DNA of 64,000 nucleotides from Galbula dea (lineage: Eukaryota; Chordata; Aves; Piciformes; Galbulidae), in the NCBI GenBank assembly GCA_013399015.1, contig VWZX01005784.1, positions 1,159,499-1,223,498 on the forward strand. The letters run 5' to 3'. Positions within the stretch are counted from its first letter, which is position 1. Each line of letters begins with the position of its first letter. Below the pieces are notes generated by a model that was not told the DNA's origin, searched no databases, and saw nothing but the letters and a program-made list of their open reading frames with translations. Position numbers and translations under genes: made by a program. Positions 11,236-23,480 of this stretch are shown here, piece by piece.

Positions 11236-14199
11236 GACAGGAGTGGCTGAGGTGGGATTCACAGGGATGCCTGCAGGGACATCTCTGGGTCTGTTTGTGC
11301 TGTGGTGGCAGTGAGAGGCTGAGCTATGCTGAGTCCTCTGCCAGGCAGGGATTATCCCAGCTCTCGTCTTCTGGAGCTGGCTGCTGGGGGGCTGCCTCCC
11401 TTCTTTTGCCAAGGGTCATGCACTGCAGGACTGGGCACAGAGCTCTGGGTGGGATTTGGGCTTCCTAGGAGCCCTCCTGCACCTTGTAAATGGTTCAATG
11501 GATCAGGGATGCTGGGAGGGATGGTGCAGCTTGGGGAAGAGCCCAAGCAGGCAGTGCTGCTGTCAGTCTCCCTGTCCAGACCTGCCTGCCCTCTGCCCAG
11601 GGTCCCTGCCTGCTGCTTGCCTGAACATCTCTCCTGCCCAGGGGCGAATGGTGTGGGCCTCCTGTCGCTACTGACTGCAGCAGTGTCACCAGGAGGGTCC
11701 CTGGAGCCTGGGCTTGGCCCGGGCACACTGTGAGGGGCGGTGTGAGCCTCTCCCTGCATGCAACTGACAGAGGTGCCCTGGGATCTCCGAGTTCTGGGGC
11801 CCCACGTGAGCTGCCAGCAGCTGCCAGAGTGGGAAGGGCTCTGCCCAGAGCCGTGCACTGGGGGTGAAGGACCTACAGCATGGATGATTGGAAAGGATTT
11901 TCTAGCTAAATTGCTGAGCAGATGGATTTACCCTGGACTGGTCCTTGTGGACTCTGGAACATTTTCTCTTCTGTCATGGTTCCTTTTTATGACCTGCCAT
12001 TTGCTCCAGCAAGCGAGAACAGAGCCCTTGGTGTCCAGCTCCCGCTCCGGCTGCCGTTCAGGACGTGTCGGCATCGCTGCCGGCAGTGCTCGTTCCTTTT
12101 CAGGAGCGGTGCCGGGGCCTGGCAGGACACCTCTGCCCACCCCTGCTCCCTGCGCACATGGGGCTGTGCCCCTGCCCTCGGGGCTGGGGCTCTGCCCGCT
12201 CTAGCTGGCAGGTGCCAGAGAGGTGGGAAGGGGCAGCTCCTGCTGAGGAAGGAGGAGCTGGCAGCTGCTGGCTAGCACTGGAGGATGCTGTGCCAGCGAT
12301 ACTGTGGGGTTATAACGAGCTATGGATCGTTACAGCCACCACCTGCAGTGTGTGTGCAACCAGCTTGGGTCCAGCCAGGGGGTCTGCTGCCCGAGGAAGA
12401 GTGATGCCCACCCCCTCTCTTGCCCCATCCCATCTGCTGCCTCATCCCCTCTACTGCCCCATCCAGTCCACCACCCTGATGTCAGGATGGGCAGCACCAG
12501 GTGGGTTTTGCCTAAGGCAGAGTTGTGTTCCTGGGACAGAGGTGATGGCAGCAGGCTGGGGAAGTGCCCACCACCACACTCAGTTCAGGGTTCCTGGGGT
12601 GGTTTCCCTCATGGCCTGGTGGCCCACCAGCTCTGCTGATTACACACTGGCTGATCACAGCCCTGGCAGAGTAGCTGCCAGCCACTGGAGCTCACACCTC
12701 CCACATGCTGGGTGTGTTTTCTGCCCCTCTGTTGTGTCCCTGGTGCTGGTGGCAGACCTCTCTGTGGTGGCAGCATGTGCAGAGGGACAGTGGTGGCCCT
12801 GGGAGGGCAGGCCAGGTGCTCCCCTTGCACTGTCATTAGCACTTCCACACAGTGATTCGGCTCATTACTTTGCTTTCCATCATCCCTATTTATGAGTGAT
12901 ATTTCTCTTTCTTAGAAGAAGGGGGAAGGACAACACACCATCTCCCACCAGAAGCCCTTCCCCTTCCTCCAGCAGTGTTTCTGCCATTTACATTAAAGGC
13001 TGTAACGGGTTGGAGTAAATGGAGCAGGTTTGCAATTAGTTTTCAAAGTACTTATCTCATTAAAGTAAATGAATTATTGATTTAGTGACACTCAGGCTTT
13101 TAGTGAGCGGCACAGTGCCATCACCACTCTGTTCCCTGGCTCACAATGGTGGTGGCCAGCCCTCACACACTGGCTCCTCGTGTGCACGCGTGTGCAGGAG
13201 AAGCAAGTGGCCTCTGCCTCTTACTTGGCTTCGTAGCCAATGCAGCCCCACACTGGACAAGAGAATCACATCCCTGGGAGCACAGACAGAGGTGTGGCTT
13301 TGCAAGAGGCACCTGTCCTGCTGGGACCTGTGCTGCCAGCCGAGGGCTGTGCTCAGGATGAGGTCTGGAGCCCAGTGGGATGTGTTGGTCAGGAACGCTG
13401 GGACAGCAGCTCCTGCCAAGCTGTGCAAAAGATAACAAAGGAGGAAAGGAGTGAGGAAGGCAGCCCACTGGTGCCACAGAGTGCTTGGCTCATGGCAGCA
13501 CAGCAGAGTGCTGTATGGGGCTGTGAAGCAGTAGGAGGAGGCTGGGACTGGTCCCATCCACCAGCCATGCTGGTGCAGCTCTTCCAGCTGGCCTGGTGCT
13601 TGCTGGGTCAGGGATGGGGTGCGTGGGGTGCGTGTCGGGCGCTTGAGGCTGGATGATGCCCAGCAGAGAGTGGCTGCAGGAGGGTGAAGCACTGAAGTGC
13701 TGTGCTGGAGCCAAATGCTTATGGCTGATCCTGCTGCCCCCCAGCCAGCTGCTGATTCAGCTCTTTTGTGCTTCTCTGTACAGAGATTTAATCTCTCCCA
13801 TAAGATAGAATACTCCATTAATGGGAACCTGCCTACTCAGAGCTGCCCCTTGCTGGGTTCCAGGCAGCAAGGGTTGTGCTCTTCTGCTGCCAAGAGCTGA
13901 GGCTGCCACTGCAGGGAGAGCCCCCAGAGCAGCCCCGGGGACCTGGGATGTGCCCAGACTTGTGCTGCTCTTGTCTGCAGCTGGACAAGTTCCTCCTTCG
14001 CTCCTGTGTCCCTGTGTCTGTTGTAGGGTGGCACAAGAGGCTGTGGGATTGATGCCAATAGGATGAGCTGGGAACACCAGACTCTTCTGCCAGTGCCTGC
14101 CAGGCATGCCAGTGCCACATGGCTCTGCTGGAAGGTTTCATGGGTGATGTGTGTCAAAAGGACTTCATCCTCCTCAGGAATATGTTGTGCTGAGAGGGA

Positions 14200-14436
14200 G
14201 GAGATGGCAATGGACACTAGGATATCAGGAAAAATTTCCTCCCTGAAAGGGGTGTCAAGGCCTGGTATAGGCTCTCCAGAGGAGTGGTGGAGTCACCATC
14301 CCTGGAGGGGTTTAAAAGAGGTGGAGATATGGTCCTGAGGGACATGGCTTAGTGGTGACCTGGCAGTGCTGGTTAATAGTTGGACTTGATGATCTTAAAG
14401 GTCTCTTCCAGCCAAAACAATTCTACGATTCTGTGG
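14200..14436 (+). mobile_element. CR1 LINE 3' fragment
   Basis: Blocks TCACCATCCCTGGAGGGGTT, TTAGTGGTGACCTGGCAGTG and GATGATCTTAAAGGTCTCTT with an ATTCTACGATTCTGTG end. Confidence 0.9.
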
Positions 14437-14879
14437 TGGGGTCATGGGGCAGAGGAAGTGCTGGGGAATGAGCTGAAGTTGCAGCAACAATTTTGGTTGA
14501 AAGGTTCTCAGCAATCCCTCAGGCTGGTGTTCTGGTAATCAGAGCCAGGCCTGGTGATGCTGGCAGGAGCTGTGCTGAGTGGGCATGCTCCCTGGATCCT
14601 GTTGTCCTCTCCCTTTGGGCCTGTGGGCTCTGGTTGTCCTGTGTCAAGAGATGGTTCTTCCTGAGTGAGGGGAGCTGCAGGTTGCACAGCATTGCCCACA
14701 CTGGGGTCAGGCCTATGCCAGGGACCCTACCTGTTGATAGGAAGGTGTGAGCAGCATGTGCTGCCCCACTTGGACACCTTGCCTTCAGCTGGGTTCAGTG
14801 AGATCCCCTGGTCAGGCAGGAACCAGCTGGCTGCAGTTTTTGGAAGGGGGTTACCAAAGAGAGAGCAGCACTGTGTGTT

Positions 14880-15598
14880 GTCACTGTCCCCAGGAAGTGA
14901 CTGCACATTCTGGACTGGAGCCACTGGAAAGCAGCTCCACAGAGGACCTGGGAATCCTGGTGGACATGTTCACCATGAGCCAGCAATGTGCTCTTGTAGC
15001 CAAGAAGGGCAGTGGTATCCTGAGGTGCATTAAAAAGAGTGTGGACAGCAAATTGAGGGAGGTTCTCCTCCCCTTCTGTTCTGGCCCAGAGAAGCCACAT
15101 CTGGAGTACTCTGTCCAGCTCTGTGCTTCTCAGTTCCAGAGAGACAAGGGACTACTGGAGAGAGTCCAGCAAAGACTAGGAAGATGCTGAGGGGACTGGA
15201 GCATCTCTGGGAGGAGGAAAGGCTGAGAGCCCTGGGGCTGCTTAACCTGGAGAAGAGCAGACCCAGAGGGCATCTGCTCAATGCTGAGCAAGAGCTAAAG
15301 GGTGAGGGCAAGAGGCTGGGGCCAGACTCTGCTCAGTGGTGCCCAGGGACAGGCCAAAGGGCACTGGGCACAAACTGGAACCCAGGAGGTTCCACCTGAA
15401 CAGGAGGAGAAAATTATTTCCTTTGGGGGGCTGCCCAGAGAGGTTGTGGAGTTTCCTTCTCTGAAGAGGTTCCAACCCCACCTGGAGGTGATCCCGGGCA
15501 ACCTGGTCTGGATGACCCTGCTTTCGCAGAGGGCGTTGGACTAGATGATCTCCAGAGCTCCCTTCCAGCCTCCACCAGGCTGTGTGATTCTATGTGTG
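14880..15598 (+). mobile_element. CR1 LINE 3' fragment (about 720 nt, longest copy)
   Basis: Reads through the CR1 segments TGGAGTACTCTGTCCAGCTC, TTAACCTGGAGAAGAGCAGA, GGCTGCCCAGAGAGGTTGTG and GGACTAGATGATCTCCAGAG, ending TGTGATTCTATG. It lies only about 450 nt from the previous CR1 in the same orientation and is a different subfamily by its 3' end. Confidence 0.9.
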
Positions 15599-15869
15599 AC
15601 TCTCCAGAACAGTTACTCATTCCCAAAGCCATGCTGGTGACAATCCCACACCCAGCCCTGCTATGAGAGCCAGAGCTCCTCTGGGCACTGCCTGAGCATC
15701 AGGAGATGCCAGCTCTTGGCTGGCAGCATGGCCCAGCCCCAGCTTGGCAGCTGGGCAGAGCCAGACAGTGGTGAGACATCCCAAGAGCTGCGCTGTGGGA
15801 GCCAGCCCCATGCCCCAGCCCCTGCCCCACACCTCCAGGAGCTGCTGGGAACAGGGTTGTTTTATCTTT

Positions 15870-16145
15870 CTTAGTTAAAAAAAAAAAAAAAAGAAAGAAA
15901 AATCCTTCTCATTTAATTAAAAGGGTTGACATTGTGCCTGGCCATCCCTCCCGCCAGAGAACGTGGTTATAAATTAAACATTAAATCTTTAATGGCCCAT
16001 AAAGAAATATTCGCTGCTGCTTATGTATATAGGGGATATAAATAGAGAGGGCTGCAGGGGGAGGGGCAGGATATTATTTTTCCTCAGCCAGATAATCTTT
16101 GCTAATGAATTTAATTAAAAGCAAAATTAATTTAGGATTTTTGGT
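15870..16145. promoter_or_regulatory. Large AT-rich candidate conserved noncoding element
   Basis: About 275 nt with an A-run followed by many TAATTA/TTTAAT cores (CATTTAATTAAAAG, AATTTAATTAAAAGC, AAATTAATTTAGG) and a TATATAGGGGATATAAATAG stretch. The longest such island in the window. Confidence 0.35.
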
Positions 16146-18327
16146 GAAGGGAAAGGGGGGGAGTCAAAATGTACTTTTCACAAACTCCTGAGAAGTTTCC
16201 CAGCAAAGCAGGGTGGCATGGCTGGCCAGGCTGCTCAGGGTTCCAGCTGGAATCAACCAGCCCAGAGCTTTGCCAGAAGAGCAGAGGCAGGGGCAAGATC
16301 CCCCCAGTACCTCTGACCCCGGTCATCCAGAGCCCTGAGCTGCTCCTAGCCCACCTCCCATCAACATTCTGCCAAGGGCTTTTCCTCTCCCTCTCTGGCG
16401 CCTATGGCAGGACAGGGAGGGTTCCTGCAGTGCTTGGGACCACCAGAGATTTTTGCCTGGGCTGGTGTGGGCTCAGCAAGCTCCCCAGGCATGCACAGCA
16501 CATCCTGGCTGCTGGGGCCCTAAGCTGCTGTGGGAAGTTTCTCAGAAGGCACCTTCCTTGGGAAATGTGTTTGGGAAATGAGGTTTTTTTTACCCATTGC
16601 CATAGCTCCCTGAGGACAGCCAGCCTCCTTCAATTATTCATTGCCAAACAGGCTGTCTGGGTTCCCAGCACACCCAAACCGGCTGCAGCACATGCTGGAG
16701 TTCTGTGCTGTCTCCTGCCTGCCCCAGCTGGGGATCCTAGCGAGGAAGACCTTGGGAGCAAGGCAGGAGAGGAGGCAGGGCCATGGCTGTGCAGATTGTC
16801 CCCTTGCTGCTGGGGGCCAGGCAGTTTCCAACCAACTTTATTAGGACATCCGTGTCCCACAGCTGGCCCTGGCATGGGGGGTCCAGGGCAGGGACACCCC
16901 GAGCTTGGAAACCTGTCTGGCTGGGTGAGAGTTTTCTGGAGGGTTTTTATCATAAGAGCACTAATGGAAGTCAGCACCAGCCTAATGAGCTGTGCTCCTC
17001 CATGAATCTGATTCATTGAGGCAGGAATTACCATAATTGATTATCCTGCTGTGCAGCTGAGAGCCGTGTTTGCTAACAGAAGTGCCTGGGAACCAGCTCC
17101 GATCTTCCGGAGCCACCGCTGTGTGCGGCTGGGCCACCGGACAGGCTCTAGGCCACAGCCTCCCAGGGAGTTAGCCGTGAGGAAAGCCCTCCCAGGGACC
17201 CAGCCATGGATTCAGAGCAGCATCTGCTCACCTGGCCCTGGGCACAGGGTCCTTACAGCCACACTTGTGCACCCAGAGCTGCCTTGTCTTAGGGTACTGC
17301 TTTCTGGGGCAGGAGATTGAGGAGAGTTGCAGCTCTGGTGCTGACAAGCAGAGCTGTTGCTGCCCACCCTGGCGGGTGGGAAGAAGCTGCAGGACTCAAT
17401 CCCCCCAGGACCCCTGGGAAGAGGTTAACAAACAGCAAGAGCCCTCCCTGACTCTTATTAAAAACTCTCTTGTGATGTATAAGCTGTTCTCGTTATTTTT
17501 GAGGGTCTGACATGATTTATGAACATTTGTGTTGGCAGTGTTGCAAAAGCCAATTAGTTGAGTGCAGCTTTCAGGAAGTTTTCTTTGAAATTTGGCGATG
17601 TTCTCCAAGAAGTGTCCGAGAAGGAGGCAGGATGACAATGGCAGAGCCGTGTGCTGCAGGGCTCTCGCTGCTCCTAGGTGTGTGGGGCAGTGATGGGCAC
17701 TGCTGGAAGGCAGAAATACAGGAGCATCCTTGGATGTGGGCAGAGGGCTTGGGGCTGTGTGTCTAGCATTTTGGCAACAGCTGTGTCCTACCCAACCCTG
17801 CTAAGTTGTGGGCTATGTGCGTGGTCAAGGCTATGCTTACACAGTTCCAGGGAAGCTGAGGAAGGGACCCATAGTCCATAGGAGCTGGCTCAAATTTGGG
17901 GTGCGTTGGCAGAGCTGGAGGCAGGGACCTGCAGCCCCTTACACAGTGCGGACAGGTGATGGTGCTGCTCGGCTGCCCTGGGTTGTCAGCTCTTATCCGG
18001 GGCAGGTTTCCCAGCACACCCAGGGAGATAACGGTCACGTTTGAACTCTTATTCGAACGTTTTGCCAGTCAATGAGCAAATGGCTCTGACTGTAAGCAGG
18101 TTAGTGATGATGATCATTGATTTTAATTCTTCCTCCTCTTTCTTGTCTTTTCTTAGAGAGCCCAGCGCAAGCACGGCAGGAGGAGCTGGCCTGAATAAAA
18201 GGTATTGGAGCATTGGTTTCTCATGGGCTGCAGAGGGGAGGGGTGCTTTGGAGCTCAGGCAGCGGCTTTTTTGGCATCCAAAGCTGCTCAGGGGTCCAGG
18301 GTCCCTCCAGGCTTCATGCTAAAAGCT

Positions 18328-18346
18328 GCATGCAAAAACCTGCATG
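18328..18346 (+). promoter_or_regulatory. Paired TGCATG motifs (possible RBFOX site)
   Basis: Two TGCATG hexamers start 13 nt apart. No exon is recognised nearby. Function inferred only from the motif. Confidence 0.25.
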
Positions 18347-21239
18347 TTTAGGGGCAGGCAATGGGCGCTGCTGCTGCCCGAGTTGCACGGGGTCGGGTGG
18401 GAGAGGGCAGCAACCTCTGCCCATGGCTCCGGCAGAGCCCGGCACCAGGGAGGGCTGGGAGGAAGGCTGCCTGCTCCTCTGTGCCAGTGGCCACTGGCAC
18501 CCACCAGGCACTGAGACCCCGTGCAGCTGTGATGTGAGTGGCATGAGTCCTGGCTGAGGAGGGCCAAGGTTTGTGGTGTCTGTGAGCTGTCTGTCTGTGC
18601 TGATGTTGCTGTCTGACTGTCTGTGCTCTGTGGGGCTCCTGGGAGCAGTCCCTGGAGATGCCTTGGTGGAACTCTGCTGGTACAAGGGTGGCGCCAGCCC
18701 CAGGTCTGGGCTCTGCCATGGTAGTTGCCCATAGCAGAGGATGTGCAAAAGTGATGGAGAAAAGAGGCATTTAGTGTGGGAGTGCTCTCATCTCTGTCAT
18801 TGGCAGTACAAGGATGAAGGTGACCCCTGGGATGGGGGTCGTGGTCCAGAAGGGTCCTGAGATGCCACGGAAAATGCAGAAATAGAGCTGTTAGAAGGAG
18901 CAGAAAGGCTGGGTGGGAGCTGGGCTCACAGGCAGCACAAGCCAGGAGTCAGGATTAACAGGATGAAGGTTGGGCTGTGGGTGTGAGCCCAGCGAGGGGA
19001 ACATGCTGGTTGGCGGCAGCGGCATGGGCACTGCCAGGTCTGCTGCAACACAGGGGTTTGCTTCTGTGCAAGAATGAGAGTGTGAGCTCTGGCTGGGTCT
19101 GTGCTGGGACATCTGGCAAAATACAGCGGGCTTGGTGCAGTGTGGGCAGGACATGGGGGATCGCTGGGGCTGGGCACAGAACAGGCAGGGAGCTCACCTC
19201 TTGCATTTGTGTCTGGAGGTGTTGTCTTTGTAACTTGCTACCTGTGCCAAAGGGAGGGCTACGCTCCCTCCACTGTCCAGCTGTGGCACTCCCGTCAGTC
19301 CCTGGTGCTGCAGTGGGCTATAGGTGCCTGGAGCATGCTAGGCTGTGGCTGCATGGTTGCGTCCGGAGAGGAGACATTCCCAGCAGTGCAGAGGAAGCAG
19401 CAGCAGGGTCAGTGTCCTGTGGCTATGCTGCCCCAATGCCCATTTTGAATGGGATAGTTGGGACAGGGCTGTGAAGTGATGTGGCTGTGGGGTGGTGGGG
19501 ATGTGTGATGACAGGGTGCTGTTTGCAAAGGTGCCTTGGGGTGAGAGACGTGTATGGGTGTGGGGCTGGGGATGCTGGAGCAGAAGAGGGTGAAACATTG
19601 CTGGGCCAGGTTGCTGAACTGGGGAAGCACTCCCACTGCCAGCCCTGCCCTGGATCTGGGATGATGTTGCCCCCCTGCCCAGTGACCCCCGAGGTTTCAG
19701 CCCACGTGGTGCTCGAGTTTTATTCTGCTGCATTCGCACCCTCTGCACGGGGTCTCTGTGCAGCTGGTGTGAGCCCAGAGCACGTCCCATGCATCAGTGA
19801 GGGTGTCCCGCAGGCTACGGAGTCCCAGGCCATGGTTGGGGCTGCATATGCAGGGTACAGAGAGAGAGGAGAGGGGTTTGATCACCAAGACATAGGAGGG
19901 AGCGGGAAGCCCCTCACCCTAGCTGTGCCTGCAGTAGTGGCTCCTCTGCTTTATCACCCTCTCCTGGTGCTGAATTATTGAGAGTGTTGCTTTCTTTTAT
20001 TGCTGTGCTGGAGGAGAAATGCCTCAGCCTGGCTCTGCCTTGAATATGATTATGGGGCTGGAGATGTCAGAGCCGTCTGGGCCCCAGAGACCGATCTGCC
20101 ACCCCTCTCGCTCCTGTGCCTTCCCTTATTCTTATTTATTCCCTTGCTCCTGCGTCTGGTTCAGCGCACACGGCACCCTCGCTCTCCTCTGCCGAGCAGT
20201 GCCCCGGGAGGACCAGAGATTTAGTGCCTGACAAGCTGCCCTGCTGCTGAGCCGCCGTGCCCACGGCATGTGCCGGAGGAGCTGTGAGCTTGCTGCCTGG
20301 GCGAGGTCGATCTCATCCCGTGGGCAAGGTTCATATGACCCCAGCAGCTCCACGGCTGCCGGGCAGCAGGCGGAGCCTGAGCAGGGCTTCTCCTTGTGCC
20401 CACCCTGAGGCCAACTCTCCCAGCACCTCCCATGTGGGATCTCGGCCAATCCCATGGCTATTCCCTGTGGGATGGGGTCTCTGTCCAATCTCTGTGGCAG
20501 GGTTCTGCCGTGGTGCGATGCTGGGGCTCAAGGGGTGGCCACTGCCTGGTGTTGATGGGGTCTTCTGGGTGCCCATCTCGTGCAGACTGTGGTGGCCATG
20601 TTCCGGGCTGCAGGGCTTGTGAGGGACTGTCCCCATCAATCCTGCACGCAGGAACTGGGGGCTGCTGGCTCTGCCCCGCCTCAGGTCACAGCCCGGTTGT
20701 ATCCAGCAAAGCAGATGACGCTGGGTGCCCCAAGGCAGCCCACCCCAGGTGGGACTGGCAGACCCCATCCGAGTATCCCTGCTGTGCCAGGAGCGGAGAT
20801 GGGGAGCCGCGGGGTTGCCGGCAGCCAGCTGGCACCTTGCAGGTTAACCGCGAGAGCCGCCGATTCCCTTATTGACAGGGCAGCTTGAAAAATGCTGAGG
20901 CAGGACATCGGCTCCTCCGAGTGTCAGCGCGGGAGCCCACGCTGCGCCGAGCACACCCGCTGCTGCTGCCCCCCAACACCCAGCCCGGCTGCCTGGCCCC
21001 GGGCCCCCACCCAGGCACCCCAGCTGGGGAGCGTGTCCAGATCCCCCTTGCATGCTCGTCCTCCTGTTTGCTCTTAACGAAGCCAGAGAGGGTTTCATTT
21101 TTTATCCTTCCCTCTCCCATTCTTTTTTCCCTGGGGTGAATAAGCCCCAGCCCCGCTGCCCGGCCAGGGCTTCCCCTGCATCCGTCCTCCAGCCCCTCCA
21201 GCCCACTCAGCAGCATGTTGGACACTGGCAGCTGGCTCT

Positions 21240-21467
21240 GAAGAGTGTGGTGGCCCGCAGTGAGTGAACACGGTGTGCCGGGGAGGGAGGCAAGCAGGGC
21301 ACCTGGCCACACTGGCCTCGGGCGCTGGAGTCGGACAGCGAGCGCCCGAGGGGAGAGAGCCCACCAAGGAGGAGCGGCAGCCAGCGCCAGGGAGCAGCCC
21401 ACCACCCTCCCGCCGATCCCACGGAGCTCCTCAGCACCCTGCTGCCAACATGATGATGTATTTTTGG
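21240..21467 (+). other. Possible GC-rich 5' exon with ATG triplet (low confidence)
   Basis: GC- and CpG-elevated sequence leads to ATGATGATG at 21450, then TATTTTTGG and a donor-like GTAGGT at 21468. This gives a six-codon MMMYFW frame ending in phase 0. That phase would fit the RBFOX3 exon at 45984. No upstream acceptor or promoter is defined, so it could be chance. Confidence 0.2.
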
Positions 21468-23279
21468 GTAGGTACCACCACCAGGGGTGGGCATTTCCCT
21501 TCCCTCTCTGCCAGGGTTTTGCTCAGGGTTGGGGTCATTTCTTGCCGTTGTTGTCGTTTCCCAGCTGAGCTGCTGGCTCTAGAGGGCTTTTCCCCCTCTA
21601 GCAAGCAAACACTCTGCCCTACGGCTTGCAGGGGATGGGCTGCGATGCTGGAGGCAGGCCTGGCATTAGGGAGGGATGGGGCAGTGGTGGAGGCAGGCAG
21701 GGGTCCGTGCTGACTCGGTACTGGCTGCAGGCAGCAGCCCCCTTGCCTGCCTAGAGAGGCTGGAAGCTGCCCGGAAACACCCTCCCACCCTGTCCCCTTT
21801 TGGCTGTGTCAGGCTGGGGAGTGGTGGTCTCCAAAGCCTCTCTTGGGAGGCTGTGCCAGGAGGGGACAGGGGGCTGTAGTAGCAGCAGGGCATTCAGGAG
21901 ATGGGGGGCGGGGGGTGGGGAGAGAGGGCAGCAGCCAGACGCTCTCACCTGGAGATCTGTCCACCACTGGTGCCACCCAGGATCCAGAGGCCACTTGTGG
22001 GGTGGCTCCCATGCTTGTATCCAAGCTTGAAGCTGGTGGGTGAGGCCACTGAGATCCCCATGGGCACCAGAGTCCCTATTCAGGTGTCTGGAGCCTGCAG
22101 GGCCATGCAGTTCTGTCTGGGGAGCTGGGGGCATGGCCAAGCCTAGGGAGGTCAGGCTCTCCATGCGATAGTGAAACTGTTGTCCATGGGGATGGCTGTT
22201 GGGGGGCTGGCTGAGGCCCCCTGGCCACTGTAAGGGCTTTAACCAGGCACAGGGAAGAGAGGACATGATGGGGTCTGTCCAGGCACTTTGCTCAGGGCCA
22301 GGATGCTCAGTGTGGTTGTGAGCTCTTCTCCTGGGGCAGGGAGCAGAGGGGATGGGAACAGGGATGAGGCCAGTAGCCTCTGTCAGGGCTACCCAGCAGT
22401 GCAGGAGCCAGGCTAAGCATCAGGCTCTGCACCATCCTGAGGAGCTCCCCATGGCATCTGAACCCACAAACTGGAGCTTAGGCCAGTGGCACCAGCTCCT
22501 TCCATCTCCTCCCTCCTGCTCCTGCTCCCCCGAAGCTGCTGGGGGTCCAGGGGGCTGCAGCAGACCGTGGGGGATTCGACACTCTAGGGAGCTTGAATTT
22601 TAGAATGAGGAGCAGAGCAGACAGAGCCAGGTGAAAGGAGGATGTGGGAAGAGGAACTTAGAGGGATGAGGATGCAAATTCATTGTTTCTCAAGGGAACA
22701 GCTTTCAGGCATAAGGTGCTTTGTCATGAGAGATCTCAGTGCAGCTGCCGATCCCTGCCGGTCAGGAGCCCATCAGGCCTCACAGAACCTTCTGCCAGGG
22801 CGTTAATTCTGGCTGGGGCCTTAATGAGTTTGTGAAAGCAAACTGCTCTGGAGTTTCCTCCTGTGGCTCTATAGGCGCCATGTGGCTTCACTGAGCTCCA
22901 ACTGGTGCAGTGCATGGGGCAGAGCACCTGTCCCCAGTGGGGCACAGCTCCCTGAAATGCATTTTCTGCCTGGGGCAGTGTGTGCTCTAGGGTCTCCCTT
23001 CTGCATCTGGCATGGTCCATGCAGCCAGTGAACCTGGGATGGTGGGGTCTTGGTGTGGCACAGGGCACAGCAGCTTCTTCAGCCTTGCCAGGGTAGAGGC
23101 CAGGTGAAGGCTTTGCTCTCAGCAGAACGACTGAGCATCATTTCTTGGCATCGTGGGCATCTCTCCATCAGGAGCATGAGAGGAAGTGGAGGGGGTTGGT
23201 TCCATGCACGGCAGGAGCATGGCGGTGGTCAGGGGTGCTGCTGGGGGCACCGCAATGGCAGGCAGTAGCGGGTGGCTCG

Positions 23280-23480
23280 TTAATCAACACCGCAACAGGC
23301 TGAGATGCTGAAGCAAAATGTCTTCAAATTAGCAGTAATTGCAGGCAAAATAAAGAGCATGTGGGGTGAGTGGAAGGAGGGCTCTATAAATATTATGATT
23401 TTTAAAGTTTGCCCTGGAGCCCTAGAGCCTGTTTAAACGCTAATATCCTGTCTGTGCATTTAAAAAGCCTTACAATGAGG
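23280..23480. promoter_or_regulatory. AT-rich candidate conserved noncoding element
   Basis: Contains TTAGCAGTAATTGCAGGC, CTATAAATATTATG and TTTAAACGCTAATATCC in a low-CpG setting. Regulatory role inferred only. Confidence 0.25.

Larger units (their letters stand above)
1..21239. other. Noncoding region, presumed 5' intron or upstream sequence of RBFOX3
   Basis: Apart from the CR1 copies, T-rich tract and AT-rich islands listed separately, I see no exon with protein similarity, no RNA gene and no CpG island of promoter strength. Open frames here are short and have no recognisable domain. Assignment to RBFOX3 rests on the gene's known great length in other vertebrates. Confidence 0.5.

Noticed and set aside
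12065..12895. 276-codon open frame on the plus strand
   Set aside because: Low-complexity, Trp/Cys/Pro-scattered translation typical of a GC-rich chance frame, overlapping frames on the same strand. No known family.
16169..17005. 278-codon open frame on the plus strand
   Set aside because: No motif or family resemblance; long by chance in GC-rich sequence with few stops.
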